A DNA stretch of 17,693 bases. It comes from Ruminococcaceae bacterium UBA4306. GTDB taxonomy: Bacteria; Bacillota; Clostridia; Oscillospirales; Acutalibacteraceae. The notes beneath the pieces were generated by a model that had not been told where the DNA came from, did no database searches, and worked only from the letters and a program-made list of their open reading frames with translations. The DNA lies in the NCBI GenBank assembly GCA_002394725.1, contig DGUQ01000197.1, forward strand, positions 4,668 to 22,360, read 5' to 3'. How positions within the stretch are numbered: the first letter of the stretch is position 1; each line of letters starts with the position of its first letter. Positions 7,634-14,407 of this stretch are shown piece by piece. A program made the position numbers and the translations under genes.

Positions 7634-8770
7634 TCAAGCGTCTTGTCCTTGGCTAAGATAATACGCGGCTTTTGATTTGTACATCGCCCTGTCAGCTTTT
7701 TTGACAAGTTCGTTCGCTGTCAAGCCCTGATGATCCTTGATGCGCGCGTAACCGGACGATACACTGAGAGAGAACTCCGTTTTTATCGCTGACCATTTAT
7801 CGGTTTCTTCAACTAAACGCGCGAGGATCTCCTTCGCTGTTTCTTCTTCCGTATTTGCCGCGACAACGAACTCATCGCCGCCGATCCTGTAGCATTTTCT
7901 TTCGTCGCCGACAGCATTTTGGATACAGCGCGCGGCTGCGATAATCAGCTCATCTCCCGCTTCATGTCCGAAGGTATCGTTGACCGTCTTTAATCCGTTG
8001 ATATCAAAGACAAATACGGTGAAATCCTCGGGCAGAGCAGTCATCCGACTGTAGCTATCCATATCCTTGATATAGGCGTAGCGGCTGTATACATCGCACA
8101 GGGGATCCTTCAAAAGCTGCTCGTCCGCCGTCATCTTATAAAACTCCGCGTAATGGATATACATCAAAGCCACGACGATCGTCATAGAAATATACGCCGT
8201 TCTGTAATCTCCGCCGAGGATTTCCTGCAGACCGATGCCGACGAGCAGTAATAAGAACGCGGCTATCAGTGAGATACTGTTGTGCTTGCGGTATGACATA
8301 CTGAACACCAGAAACTCAGCCGCTGTCAGTACGATCACCGCCAGATAGATCGCGATATACACTCCGTATAACGGACCGTGTGAATAACGATGGTGATCGT
8401 CGATTAGGATCATCCAGCCGTTGGCGAAGGCGATGATCTGGAAAACAGCGTTACCGATGAGCAAGCCTATCAACACTTGATACAAGCGGTTGCGCAGCTT
8501 CATCTGCGCGACGATCGCGCCTCCTGCTAACGGCGTGAGGATATAATCGGAGCACTTCACTATCTCGAGCACCCACACAGGAATCGCCTCGTTACCGCTT
8601 AACTGGACGCCGAGCCATTCCGCGAAGGCGGAAAGCGCAATGACGCCGTATGTAAGAAAAAACAATTTCTTATCCGCTTTGTTGATCCAGCTGTTCTCAT
8701 GTACAAGTATACAAAGAACAACCAGCGCCATCCAGCAAAGGATGATCAGAACTGTATAATAACTTACCAT
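7634..8770 (-). CDS. Membrane-bound diguanylate cyclase (GGDEF)
   Basis: Predicted to make cyclic di-GMP from two GTP at the inner face of the membrane. The product has 378 residues from the ATG at 8770, which has AAGGAA about ten bases upstream; longer in-frame starts read into the structured element and lack a ribosome binding site. About seven hydrophobic segments occupy residues 1-215 (for example VLIILCWMALVVLCILV and GVYIAIYLAVIVLTAAEF), followed by a GGDEF domain of about 165 residues. Metal-binding FDINGLKTVNDTFGHEAGDE and the exact signature GGDEF (297-301) are intact, so it should be active. The RxxD product-inhibition site is absent (GDER at the equivalent place), so feedback control by that route is unlikely. 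The 7TM sensor part resembles membrane input domains also used by histidine kinases; the ligand is unknown. It is transcribed away from a two-component pair. Confidence 0.88.
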   Translation of the reverse strand: MVSYYTVLIILCWMALVVLCILVHENSWINKADKKLFFLTYGVIALSAFAEWLGVQLSGNEAIPVWVLEIVKCSDYILTPLAGGAIVAQMKLRNRLYQVLIGLLIGNAVFQIIAFANGWMILIDDHHRYSHGPLYGVYIAIYLAVIVLTAAEFLVFSMSYRKHNSISLIAAFLLLLVGIGLQEILGGDYRTAYISMTIVVALMYIHYAEFYKMTADEQLLKDPLCDVYSRYAYIKDMDSYSRMTALPEDFTVFVFDINGLKTVNDTFGHEAGDELIIAAARCIQNAVGDERKCYRIGGDEFVVAANTEEETAKEILARLVEETDKWSAIKTEFSLSVSSGYARIKDHQGLTANELVKKADRAMYKSKAAYYLSQGQDA

Positions 8771-8804
8771 ATTGCAAGAGTTCCTTTCCGGTGACGCTTG
8801 GCGG

Positions 8805-9084
8805 TTAGGATGAAGAGAGTTGAACCCCAATTGGTTGATAGCGGTATATTTCCGCCTGCTCTTCGTCAAAAATCCTCGTGAATACGCCAGTATTCACTCC
8901 GGTTTTTCCTCGATCAGACAAAAATCTACTCGCTATCAACTGCTTCGCACCGAGAATGAGATCATTTTCATGGATTTCTCGGTGCAGAGGAGGAGTAACC
9001 CTGACGGGTTGCGATCGACGATAAGCCGATAAAGACTGAAAATGACTCATTATCGGCAATTGAGTTCAATTCCCTTCATCCTAA
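8805..9084. repeat. 280-bp element with 28-29-bp terminal inverted repeats and several internal helices
   Basis: The outer arms 8805-8833 and 9057-9084 pair at about 25 of 28 positions (TTAGGATGAAG outermost, CAATTG innermost, one gap). Inside them are perfect helices 8834-8843/8931-8940 (10 bp), 8878-8885/8890-8897 (8 bp, 4-base loop), 8947-8956/8976-8985 (10 bp), 8997-9001/9006-9010 (5 bp) and 9025-9032/9050-9057 (8 bp). The outer ends abut TA dinucleotides. The layout fits either a non-autonomous transposable element (MITE) or a multibranched structured RNA. The minus-strand RNA would form the leader of the cyclase gene, ending about 18 bases before its ribosome binding site. The open frames inside it look spurious. 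Confidence 0.75.
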
Positions 9085-9109
9085 GAAGATAAGCACCTTT
9101 CTCACTCAT

Positions 9110-9138
9110 ATTATGTCATTTTTTGCTTGATTATTCAA
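9110..9138 (-). promoter_or_regulatory. Candidate promoter for the diguanylate cyclase gene
   Basis: The minus strand reads TTGAAT (9138-9133), 17 bases, CATAAT (9115-9110). If used, transcription would start near 9103 and the whole 280-bp structured element would lie in a leader of about 330 bases. The match is moderate. Confidence 0.4.
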
Positions 9139-9201
9139 GAGGGCGTTCCAGAGAGTCACTCCCAATTTTTTACGATTATTATTGCTTTTATCTTTAGAAT
9201 T

Positions 9202-9219
9202 ATGTAAACTATACATGTA
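9202..9219 (+). promoter_or_regulatory. Candidate operator and -10 region for the Xre-receiver regulator
   Basis: ATGTA (9202-9206) and TACAT (9212-9216) form an inverted repeat with a five-base spacer, and TACATGTA (9212-9219) is a perfect palindrome. A -10-like TATACA (9210-9215) overlaps it, without a good -35. The position, 34-50 bases before the start codon, would suit autoregulation by the helix-turn-helix protein. This is inference. Confidence 0.3.
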
Positions 9220-9252
9220 ATTTTTGTGTTATCACTGAGGAACTGTACTAAA

Positions 9253-9852
9253 ATGAGTATGCTTTTTGCGGAAACCTTGAAAAAACTAAGAACGGAAAAG
9301 GGATTATCTCAGCGCGAGCTGGCGGAGAAGATATACGTCGACCGAACCTCGGTCAACCGATGGGAAAACGGCAGCCGTATGCCCGACGCGGCAATGATCC
9401 TGAGACTCTCGGAGGCTCTCGGCACAAACGTCAACCTCTTGTTCAGCGCCTCGGCGGTAGACAACAGCGCTGCGATCGTCATCATGCTTGATGACAATAA
9501 GATCATCCTCAACGGAGGTCTTCCGATATTAGAGGAGGTCATGCCTCATGCCGCGGTGATCGGCTTTACAAAGCCGATAGACGCGATCAATTACGCCAAG
9601 ACCAACCGTATCTCGCTTGCCTTCTTAGATATCGAAATGGGAAGCGTCAGCGGACTGGATGTTTGCGGAGAACTGTTAAGGATCAACCCCCTCACCAATG
9701 TGGTATTCCTGACGGCGTATCCGTCGTATGCCTTTGACGCATGGGAAACGGGAGCGTGCGGCTTTTTGCTCAAGCCGATCACCGCCGAGGCGGTACGGAA
9801 TCAGCTTGGGAACCTACGCCATCCTTTTCCGCTGGGAGGAATCGAGACATGA
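9253..9852 (+). CDS. Response regulator with N-terminal Xre-type HTH and C-terminal receiver domain
   Basis: A 199-residue regulator probably phosphorylated by the kinase encoded next to it. Residues 4-64 are a Cro/C1-type helix-turn-helix (LRTEKGLSQRELAEKIYVDR, then TSVNRWENGSRMPD). Residues about 74-190 form a complete receiver domain: acidic pair D80-D81, phospho-acceptor D126 in FLDIEMGSVSG, T154 in FLTAYPS and K174 in LLKPI. The receiver looks closest to those of LytTR/AgrA-type regulators, but no LytTR domain follows. The order (DNA-binding first, receiver last) is the reverse of usual response regulators. The ATG at 9253 is preferred, with GAGG 12 bases upstream; an upstream in-frame GTG (9226) would remove that site from the leader. 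The stop overlaps the kinase start (ATGA), so the two are translationally coupled. Targets are unknown. Confidence 0.85.
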   Translation: MSMLFAETLKKLRTEKGLSQRELAEKIYVDRTSVNRWENGSRMPDAAMILRLSEALGTNVNLLFSASAVDNSAAIVIMLDDNKIILNGGLPILEEVMPHAAVIGFTKPIDAINYAKTNRISLAFLDIEMGSVSGLDVCGELLRINPLTNVVFLTAYPSYAFDAWETGACGFLLKPITAEAVRNQLGNLRHPFPLGGIET

Positions 9853-11135
9853 CAGATACGATAGCGATCATCGGATACTGCTCGGCAAGCGCGATGTTCC
9901 TCTTGATGCTGATGGCGCTCGCTTACGCGATCATCATACCCACGACCGATCGATGGAGGAAGAACTATTTTATCACCTTCTTTTCGCTTCTGGCACTGTG
10001 CGTATGCGTGACCTTTACCTCAGCTATCCTCTATGCAAAACCGGAATTAGCCGATGCAGAGAGGGTATCCTGCTTTATTGAGTCCATCTTGATATCCACT
10101 TTGATGCCAATGCCGACGTTTCTTCTATTACATAGCTGCAAAGAAAAGCTTATCGGCAACACTCTGTTGAACGTTGTGGTCGTTTTGTGGATCATCTACT
10201 TCATTATGGTGGAAGTTTCACAATTTACAAATATCTTTTATATCTTTACTCCGGAAAACGTCTTTTACCGCACAAGGTGGTTCCCTTTGATGCTGATCCC
10301 ACTGGTGCTCATTATGCTTTTGAATATAGTGGGCTTGATCCGAAGGCGCAGAAAGCTGTCAAAGCGCTATATTACCGCCTTACTGATCTACATGATCCCG
10401 TTGACGGTTTTTATTATCATCCACGCCTTTGTAGATATCGAGCTGATCCTTTTCTTGGGCGTGGGCATCTGCGCGCTATCCATGTATTCCCTCATCGTGT
10501 CGGATCACATCTTACAGCTCATTCGCCAGCAGCGCGAGATCGCTGAACAGGAGCGCAAGATCGCCCATCAGCGCGCCAGCGTTATGGTACTGCAAATGCG
10601 ACCGCACTTCATTTATAATACTATGATGAGTATCTACTACCTATGTAAACAGGACGCGGACAAAGCTCAGCAGGTCACGCTGGACTTCACCACCTATCTG
10701 CGCAAGAACTTCACAGCGATCGCGGAAGAGGAGCTTGTACCGTTTAAAAATGAGCTGGATCACACACGCGCTTATCTGGCTGTTGAGCTCGCGCAGCATG
10801 AGGGGATGCTCTATATCGACTATGATACGTCGCACATCAACTTCAGCGTGCCTCCCCTGACCTTACAGCCGCTTGTGGAGAATGCCGTTAAGCATAGTCT
10901 GGATCCGAACGGAGAGCCGCTGCGTATCAAAGTTATGACGCGGCAGACAGATAACGGCAGCGAGATCATTGTGGAAAACAACGGCCTCGACTATCAGCCA
11001 AGTAATGATAACAAGCCGCATATCGCTCTTTCTAATATTCAACAGAGGCTTCGAATGATGTGCAATGGTGAACTGACGGTCGCTCCGCGCGAAGGCGGCG
11101 GAACGATCGTAAAAGCAATTATTCCAAACACATAG
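9849..11135 (+). CDS. LytS-type sensor histidine kinase with 7TM input
   Basis: A 428-residue membrane kinase and likely partner of the Xre-receiver regulator. The start at 9849 overlaps the regulator stop and has GGGAGG nine bases upstream. Seven hydrophobic segments fill residues about 5-215 (for example SASAMFLLMLMALAYAII, TLLNVVVVLWIIYFIMV), followed by a short coiled-coil-like stretch (QQREIAEQERKIAHQ). The His_kinase dimerisation region carries the phospho-acceptor H253 in QMRPHFIYNT, as in LytS/YehU kinases. The ATPase domain has the N box LVENAVKHS (N345), a short ENNG segment in place of the usual DxGxG, IALSNIQQRLRMM and GGGTIVKAIIP. The signal is unknown. It ends before a strong terminator, so the pair forms a two-gene operon. 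Confidence 0.88.
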   Translation: MTDTIAIIGYCSASAMFLLMLMALAYAIIIPTTDRWRKNYFITFFSLLALCVCVTFTSAILYAKPELADAERVSCFIESILISTLMPMPTFLLLHSCKEKLIGNTLLNVVVVLWIIYFIMVEVSQFTNIFYIFTPENVFYRTRWFPLMLIPLVLIMLLNIVGLIRRRRKLSKRYITALLIYMIPLTVFIIIHAFVDIELILFLGVGICALSMYSLIVSDHILQLIRQQREIAEQERKIAHQRASVMVLQMRPHFIYNTMMSIYYLCKQDADKAQQVTLDFTTYLRKNFTAIAEEELVPFKNELDHTRAYLAVELAQHEGMLYIDYDTSHINFSVPPLTLQPLVENAVKHSLDPNGEPLRIKVMTRQTDNGSEIIVENNGLDYQPSNDNKPHIALSNIQQRLRMMCNGELTVAPREGGGTIVKAIIPNT

Positions 11136-11154
11136 CGGTATAGGATTGAAAAGC

Positions 11155-11191
11155 GCGACGGATCGACATGCCGATCCGTCGCTTGTTTTTT
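11155..11191 (+). terminator. Rho-independent terminator of the two-component operon
   Basis: GCGACGGATCG (11155-11165) and CGATCCGTCGC (11172-11182) form a perfect 11-bp stem with a six-base loop, followed by TTGTTTTTT. It begins 20 bases after the kinase stop. Between it and the Pho-box (11192-11367) I see no gene. Confidence 0.9.
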
Positions 11192-11367
11192 GATAGAGTA
11201 AAAGCTCGGAAACAGAGAATAGGTCAATCTTCTTTCGCGCAAACAGCTGCCGGATCTTGGGTGATTTGACTGCGCAGCGTAAGGTATAATATTGATAGGA
11301 ACCTATCTAACGCTTTGATCGCTTCATTTTTCGCCGATCATACACCTATTCATCATTCACTCGACAT

Positions 11368-11422
11368 TTTACATAGATTTTACATAACTGTTGTTGTAGA
11401 ATTTACACGGTTATTTTATAAT
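11368..11422 (+). promoter_or_regulatory. Pho-box-like repeats and promoter of the phosphate operon
   Basis: TTTACA occurs at 11368-11373 and 11379-11384, exactly 11 bases apart, and again at 11402-11407 (23 bases further). Direct TT(A/T)ACA repeats with an 11-base period are the known binding pattern of PhoP/PhoB-type regulators. A promoter TTGTAG (11394-11399), 17 bases, TATAAT (11417-11422) overlaps the array, giving a start near 11429 and a leader of about 18 bases with GGAGG at 11434-11438. Autoregulation by the first gene is the natural inference. Confidence 0.6.
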
Positions 11423-11446
11423 GAACATAAAATGGAGGATAGTACT

Positions 11447-12124
11447 ATGCTCATTTACATATTGGAAGATGACGAGAATATTCGTGAAATTGAGAGTTAT
11501 ACGCTACAGACAAACGGATTTGAGGTAAGGGATTTTGAATTGCCGCAAGCGTTCTACAAAGCGCTTGCGGATAAAAAGCCCGACTTGATCATTCTCGATA
11601 TCATGCTGCCCGACGAGGACGGACTGACTGTTTTGAAAGCGTTAAAATCCAATAACGCTTATTCCGAGATCCCTGTCATTATTATCTCTGCAAAGACGAC
11701 CGAGCTGGATCGCGTGAAGGGGCTTGACCTCGGAGCGGAAGATTATCTTTGTAAGCCGTTCGGTGTGATGGAGCTGGTCAGCCGCGTCAAGGCGAGACTG
11801 AGAAAGCTCGATAAAAAAGAGGACTACAGCTACTGCGGGATCGTATTGTCCGACAGGGAGAGGACGGTTTTCACTGACGGTGAAAAGGTGGAGTTGACCT
11901 ATAAAGAGTTTGAATTACTCAAGCTGCTGATCAGCAAACCGAAAACGGTTTTTGCACGCGAAGTGATTCTCGGCAGCGTTTGGGGCTATGGCGATCAGCT
12001 TGGCAGAACGCTGGATATGCATATCAACACCCTGCGCAAAAAGCTCGGGGACAAGGGCAGATACATTGTTACTGTCAGGAATGTAGGCTACAAGCTGGAA
12101 AAGGAAGAAAAAGATGAAGCGTAA
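11447..12124 (+). CDS. PhoB/PhoP-like response regulator (OmpR family)
   Basis: A 225-residue DNA-binding regulator, normal length for the OmpR family. The receiver domain (1-115) has acidic residues E7-D8-D9, phospho-acceptor D51 in LIILDIMLPDEDG, S81 and K103 in LCKPFG. A winged-helix effector domain follows (about 127-220), with LTYKEFELLKLL, the recognition-helix region GRTLDMHINTLRKKLG and the final VRNVGYKLE. The ATG at 11447 is chosen because GGAGG lies eight bases upstream; the frame is open further upstream to 11315 but that would run through the Pho-box and promoter. It is the first gene of a four-gene operon with a PhoR-like kinase and phosphate and calcium transporters. The phosphate assignment rests on the Pho-box-like repeats and the PhoU-containing transporter; the protein alone only shows the OmpR family. 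Confidence 0.87.
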   Translation: MLIYILEDDENIREIESYTLQTNGFEVRDFELPQAFYKALADKKPDLIILDIMLPDEDGLTVLKALKSNNAYSEIPVIIISAKTTELDRVKGLDLGAEDYLCKPFGVMELVSRVKARLRKLDKKEDYSYCGIVLSDRERTVFTDGEKVELTYKEFELLKLLISKPKTVFAREVILGSVWGYGDQLGRTLDMHINTLRKKLGDKGRYIVTVRNVGYKLEKEEKDEA

Positions 12125-13427
12125 ACTGATACTCAGCCTGTTTTATATGGGGCTCATCGCCGCATTGATCAGCATTATCGCAACAGTGGTCGTGTATCAA
12201 AACACCATGCGCGACGAGGTGCGGGATAATCTAAGAGAAGAACTGCGGCTGTTGAAGATCAGCTATCCAAAGCTGCAGGACGCGAATGAGCTGATGGATT
12301 ATAATGCGGATGATCTGCGGATCACCTTGATCGACAGCAACGGCACTGTACTGTTTGAAAGCGATACGGACGCAAAGAAGATGGGCAATCACCTTGACCG
12401 CCCTGAAATTATCTCTGCTATCGAAAACGGCTCCGGCAGCGCCCACCGCCTTTCCTCGACGCTCGGCGTGGAGGATTACTACTACGCCGAAAAGCTCGGC
12501 GACGGCAATATCCTGCGCGTCTCGACGCAGATCAAATCCGTGTTCTCCATGTTCGGTCATTCGTTTTATATCCTTGTTGCTATCGTGTTAGGTATTGCGG
12601 TTGTTTCTGTTATTATCTCCGTACAGACGACCGAGCGGATCTTGAAACCCATCAAGGCGCTGTCAAAGTCGATCGACAGTCCGGCGCTGTATGAAAAGGA
12701 AACCTATCCCGAACTGGTGCCGCTGATCGAGGAGATCAAATATCAGCGCAATCTGCAATCCGATATGCGGCAGGAGTTCACTGCCAACTTGAGCCATGAG
12801 CTGAAAACGCCGTTGACCGCGATCTCCGGCTATGCGGAAATGATCGAGAATGATATCGCAAAGGGTGACGATGTAAAGCGCTTTGCCGGAAAGATCCGGA
12901 CGGAGAGTAGCCGTATGCTGACGTTGATCGGCGATATCATCAAGCTCTCGAAGCTCGATTCTGATACCGCAAGCGAAGTGAGCAATACGGTTGATTTGAA
13001 GAAAACCGCCGAGGAGTGCAGGGACAGTCTGGCTGTTGCCTGTAAGGATAAGGATATTATGATCACTATAATCGGCGAGGCTGATCCGATAAAAGGCAAT
13101 CAAACCGAACTATATGAGCTGGTGTACAACCTGATGGATAATGCCGTGAAGTATAACCGTCAGGGCGGTAATATCGACGTCATTTTGTCCGGGAAAACCA
13201 TTCGGATTTCCGACACGGGAATCGGTATTCCCGAAAAGGACAAACAGAGGATCTTTGAACGCTTTTACCGCGTGGACAAAAGCAGAAGCAAGGCGACTGG
13301 CGGTACGGGCTTGGGACTGTCTATCGTCAAGCACGTAGCGGAAAAGCACAACGCGACCATCACGGTCGAAAGTACGCTGAATGTAGGTACAGATATCACA
13401 GTGGATTTTAACGGAGCAAAAGCATGA
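12114..13427 (+). CDS. PhoR-like sensor histidine kinase
   Basis: A 437-residue membrane kinase overlapping the regulator by 11 bases. Two membrane spans (about 3-27 and 150-172) enclose an extracytoplasmic domain of about 120 residues (ITLIDSNGTVLFESDTDAKK, then GDGNILRVSTQ), of the PAS/Cache-like type found in Gram-positive PhoR and WalK-type kinases. A shortened HAMP-like linker (RILKPIKALSKSI) leads to the HisKA domain with H228 in NLSHELKTPLTAISGYAEM. The ATPase domain has the N box NLMDNAVKYN (N343), DTGIGIPEKD, the F box ERFYRVDKSRS and GGTGLGLSIVKHV. No cytoplasmic PAS domain is evident, unlike many PhoR proteins. GGAAG precedes the ATG. It is expected to phosphorylate the upstream regulator; that it answers to phosphate is inferred from its neighbours. 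Confidence 0.87.
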   Translation: MKRKLILSLFYMGLIAALISIIATVVVYQNTMRDEVRDNLREELRLLKISYPKLQDANELMDYNADDLRITLIDSNGTVLFESDTDAKKMGNHLDRPEIISAIENGSGSAHRLSSTLGVEDYYYAEKLGDGNILRVSTQIKSVFSMFGHSFYILVAIVLGIAVVSVIISVQTTERILKPIKALSKSIDSPALYEKETYPELVPLIEEIKYQRNLQSDMRQEFTANLSHELKTPLTAISGYAEMIENDIAKGDDVKRFAGKIRTESSRMLTLIGDIIKLSKLDSDTASEVSNTVDLKKTAEECRDSLAVACKDKDIMITIIGEADPIKGNQTELYELVYNLMDNAVKYNRQGGNIDVILSGKTIRISDTGIGIPEKDKQRIFERFYRVDKSRSKATGGTGLGLSIVKHVAEKHNATITVESTLNVGTDITVDFNGAKA

Positions 13428-14404
13428 GCATTTTTTTGAATATACTATTATTGATCATCGGCTTTGTCGGACTGATCAAGGGAGCGGATTTCTTCGTTGA
13501 CGGCAGCTCCGCCTTGGCGCGGATCTTCAAGGTGCCGGGCGTTATCATCGGGCTGACGATCGTCGCGATGGGAACCAGCGCGCCGGAACTGTCGGTCAGC
13601 ACATCCGCCGCCATACAGGGAGCGAACGAGATCGCGCTGAGCAATGTGGTCGGCTCCAACATCTTTAATCTTCTGGGCGTTCTCGGTGTGTGCGCGTTGA
13701 TCTGTCCGATCCCCGTCGAGAAATCTATCATCAAACGCGACTTTCCGTTTTCAATTTTGATCACGATCGGGTTGTTCATCGTGACGGGAATTCGCTTATT
13801 CTCCGGCTTTGATTTTCTTAATACCGGTATGAATGAAAACATCGGAATGATCAGCCGCCCTGTCGGAATCGTTCTTTTGATTGTTTTCGTGGGCTATATC
13901 GGCACGCTGATCTTCTTAGCTAAAAAGAACAAGATCACGGAGGATGACGATGGAAAGAATATGCCCGTGTGGAAATGCCTTTTGTTGATCGTTGTCGGGC
14001 TTGCCTTTATCATTATCGGCGGTCAGCTGGTTGTAGAAAACGCAAAAGGGATCGCCGCGGCGCTCGGTATGTCTGAAACACTGATCGGCTTGACCATCGT
14101 CGCCATCGGAACCTCCCTGCCGGAGCTGGTCACCTCTATCGTAGCAGCCCGAAAGGGAGAAAACGGACTGGCCGTCGGCAACGTTGTCGGCTCCAATATC
14201 TTTAACATCCTGTTTATACTCGGCGTTTCCGCAACGATCCACCCGATCGCGGTCAACTACGCATCCGTGATCGACTTGCTGATTCTCGTTGTTGTATCGA
14301 TTGTGACATATGTTTTCTCTCTAACAAAAAAGATTAGCAGAATAGAAGGCGCGGTGATGATCTTAATGTATGCCGCGACGGTTGTATTCGCGATTGTGAG
14401 GTAA
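13424..14404 (+). CDS. Sodium/calcium antiporter (CaCA family, YrbG-like)
   Basis: A 326-residue polytopic membrane protein with about ten hydrophobic segments. It carries both signature alpha repeats of the CaCA superfamily. The first is GLTIVAMGTSAPELSV (E55) followed by NVVGSNIFN (74-82). The second is GLTIVAIGTSLPELV (E234) followed by NVVGSNIFN. The two halves are inverted-topology repeats joined by a hydrophilic loop (KKNKITEDDDGKNM). The family exchanges sodium for calcium, with the paired glutamates binding the cation. The start overlaps the kinase stop in ATGA with GGAG upstream, so translation is coupled to the Pho-like signalling pair. Export of calcium linked to phosphate uptake by the next gene is a plausible role; the ion is inferred from the family. 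Confidence 0.92.
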   Translation: MSIFLNILLLIIGFVGLIKGADFFVDGSSALARIFKVPGVIIGLTIVAMGTSAPELSVSTSAAIQGANEIALSNVVGSNIFNLLGVLGVCALICPIPVEKSIIKRDFPFSILITIGLFIVTGIRLFSGFDFLNTGMNENIGMISRPVGIVLLIVFVGYIGTLIFLAKKNKITEDDDGKNMPVWKCLLLIVVGLAFIIIGGQLVVENAKGIAAALGMSETLIGLTIVAIGTSLPELVTSIVAARKGENGLAVGNVVGSNIFNILFILGVSATIHPIAVNYASVIDLLILVVVSIVTYVFSLTKKISRIEGAVMILMYAATVVFAIVR

Positions 14405-14407
14405 CTT

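Noticed and set aside
7325..7637. Overlapping 92- and 97-codon frames on opposite strands
   Set aside because: They run through the palindrome and terminator, have no ribosome binding site and encode low-quality basic sequence.
8805..9059. 84-codon minus-strand and 70-codon plus-strand frames inside the inverted-repeat element
   Set aside because: They span the helices, lack ribosome binding sites and resemble no protein; the structure explains the sequence better.
11285..11290. TATAAT before the phosphate operon as its main promoter
   Set aside because: The nearby TTGACT is only 13 bases away, too short. The TTGTAG/TATAAT pair at 11394-11422 has correct spacing and lies with the Pho-box-like repeats.
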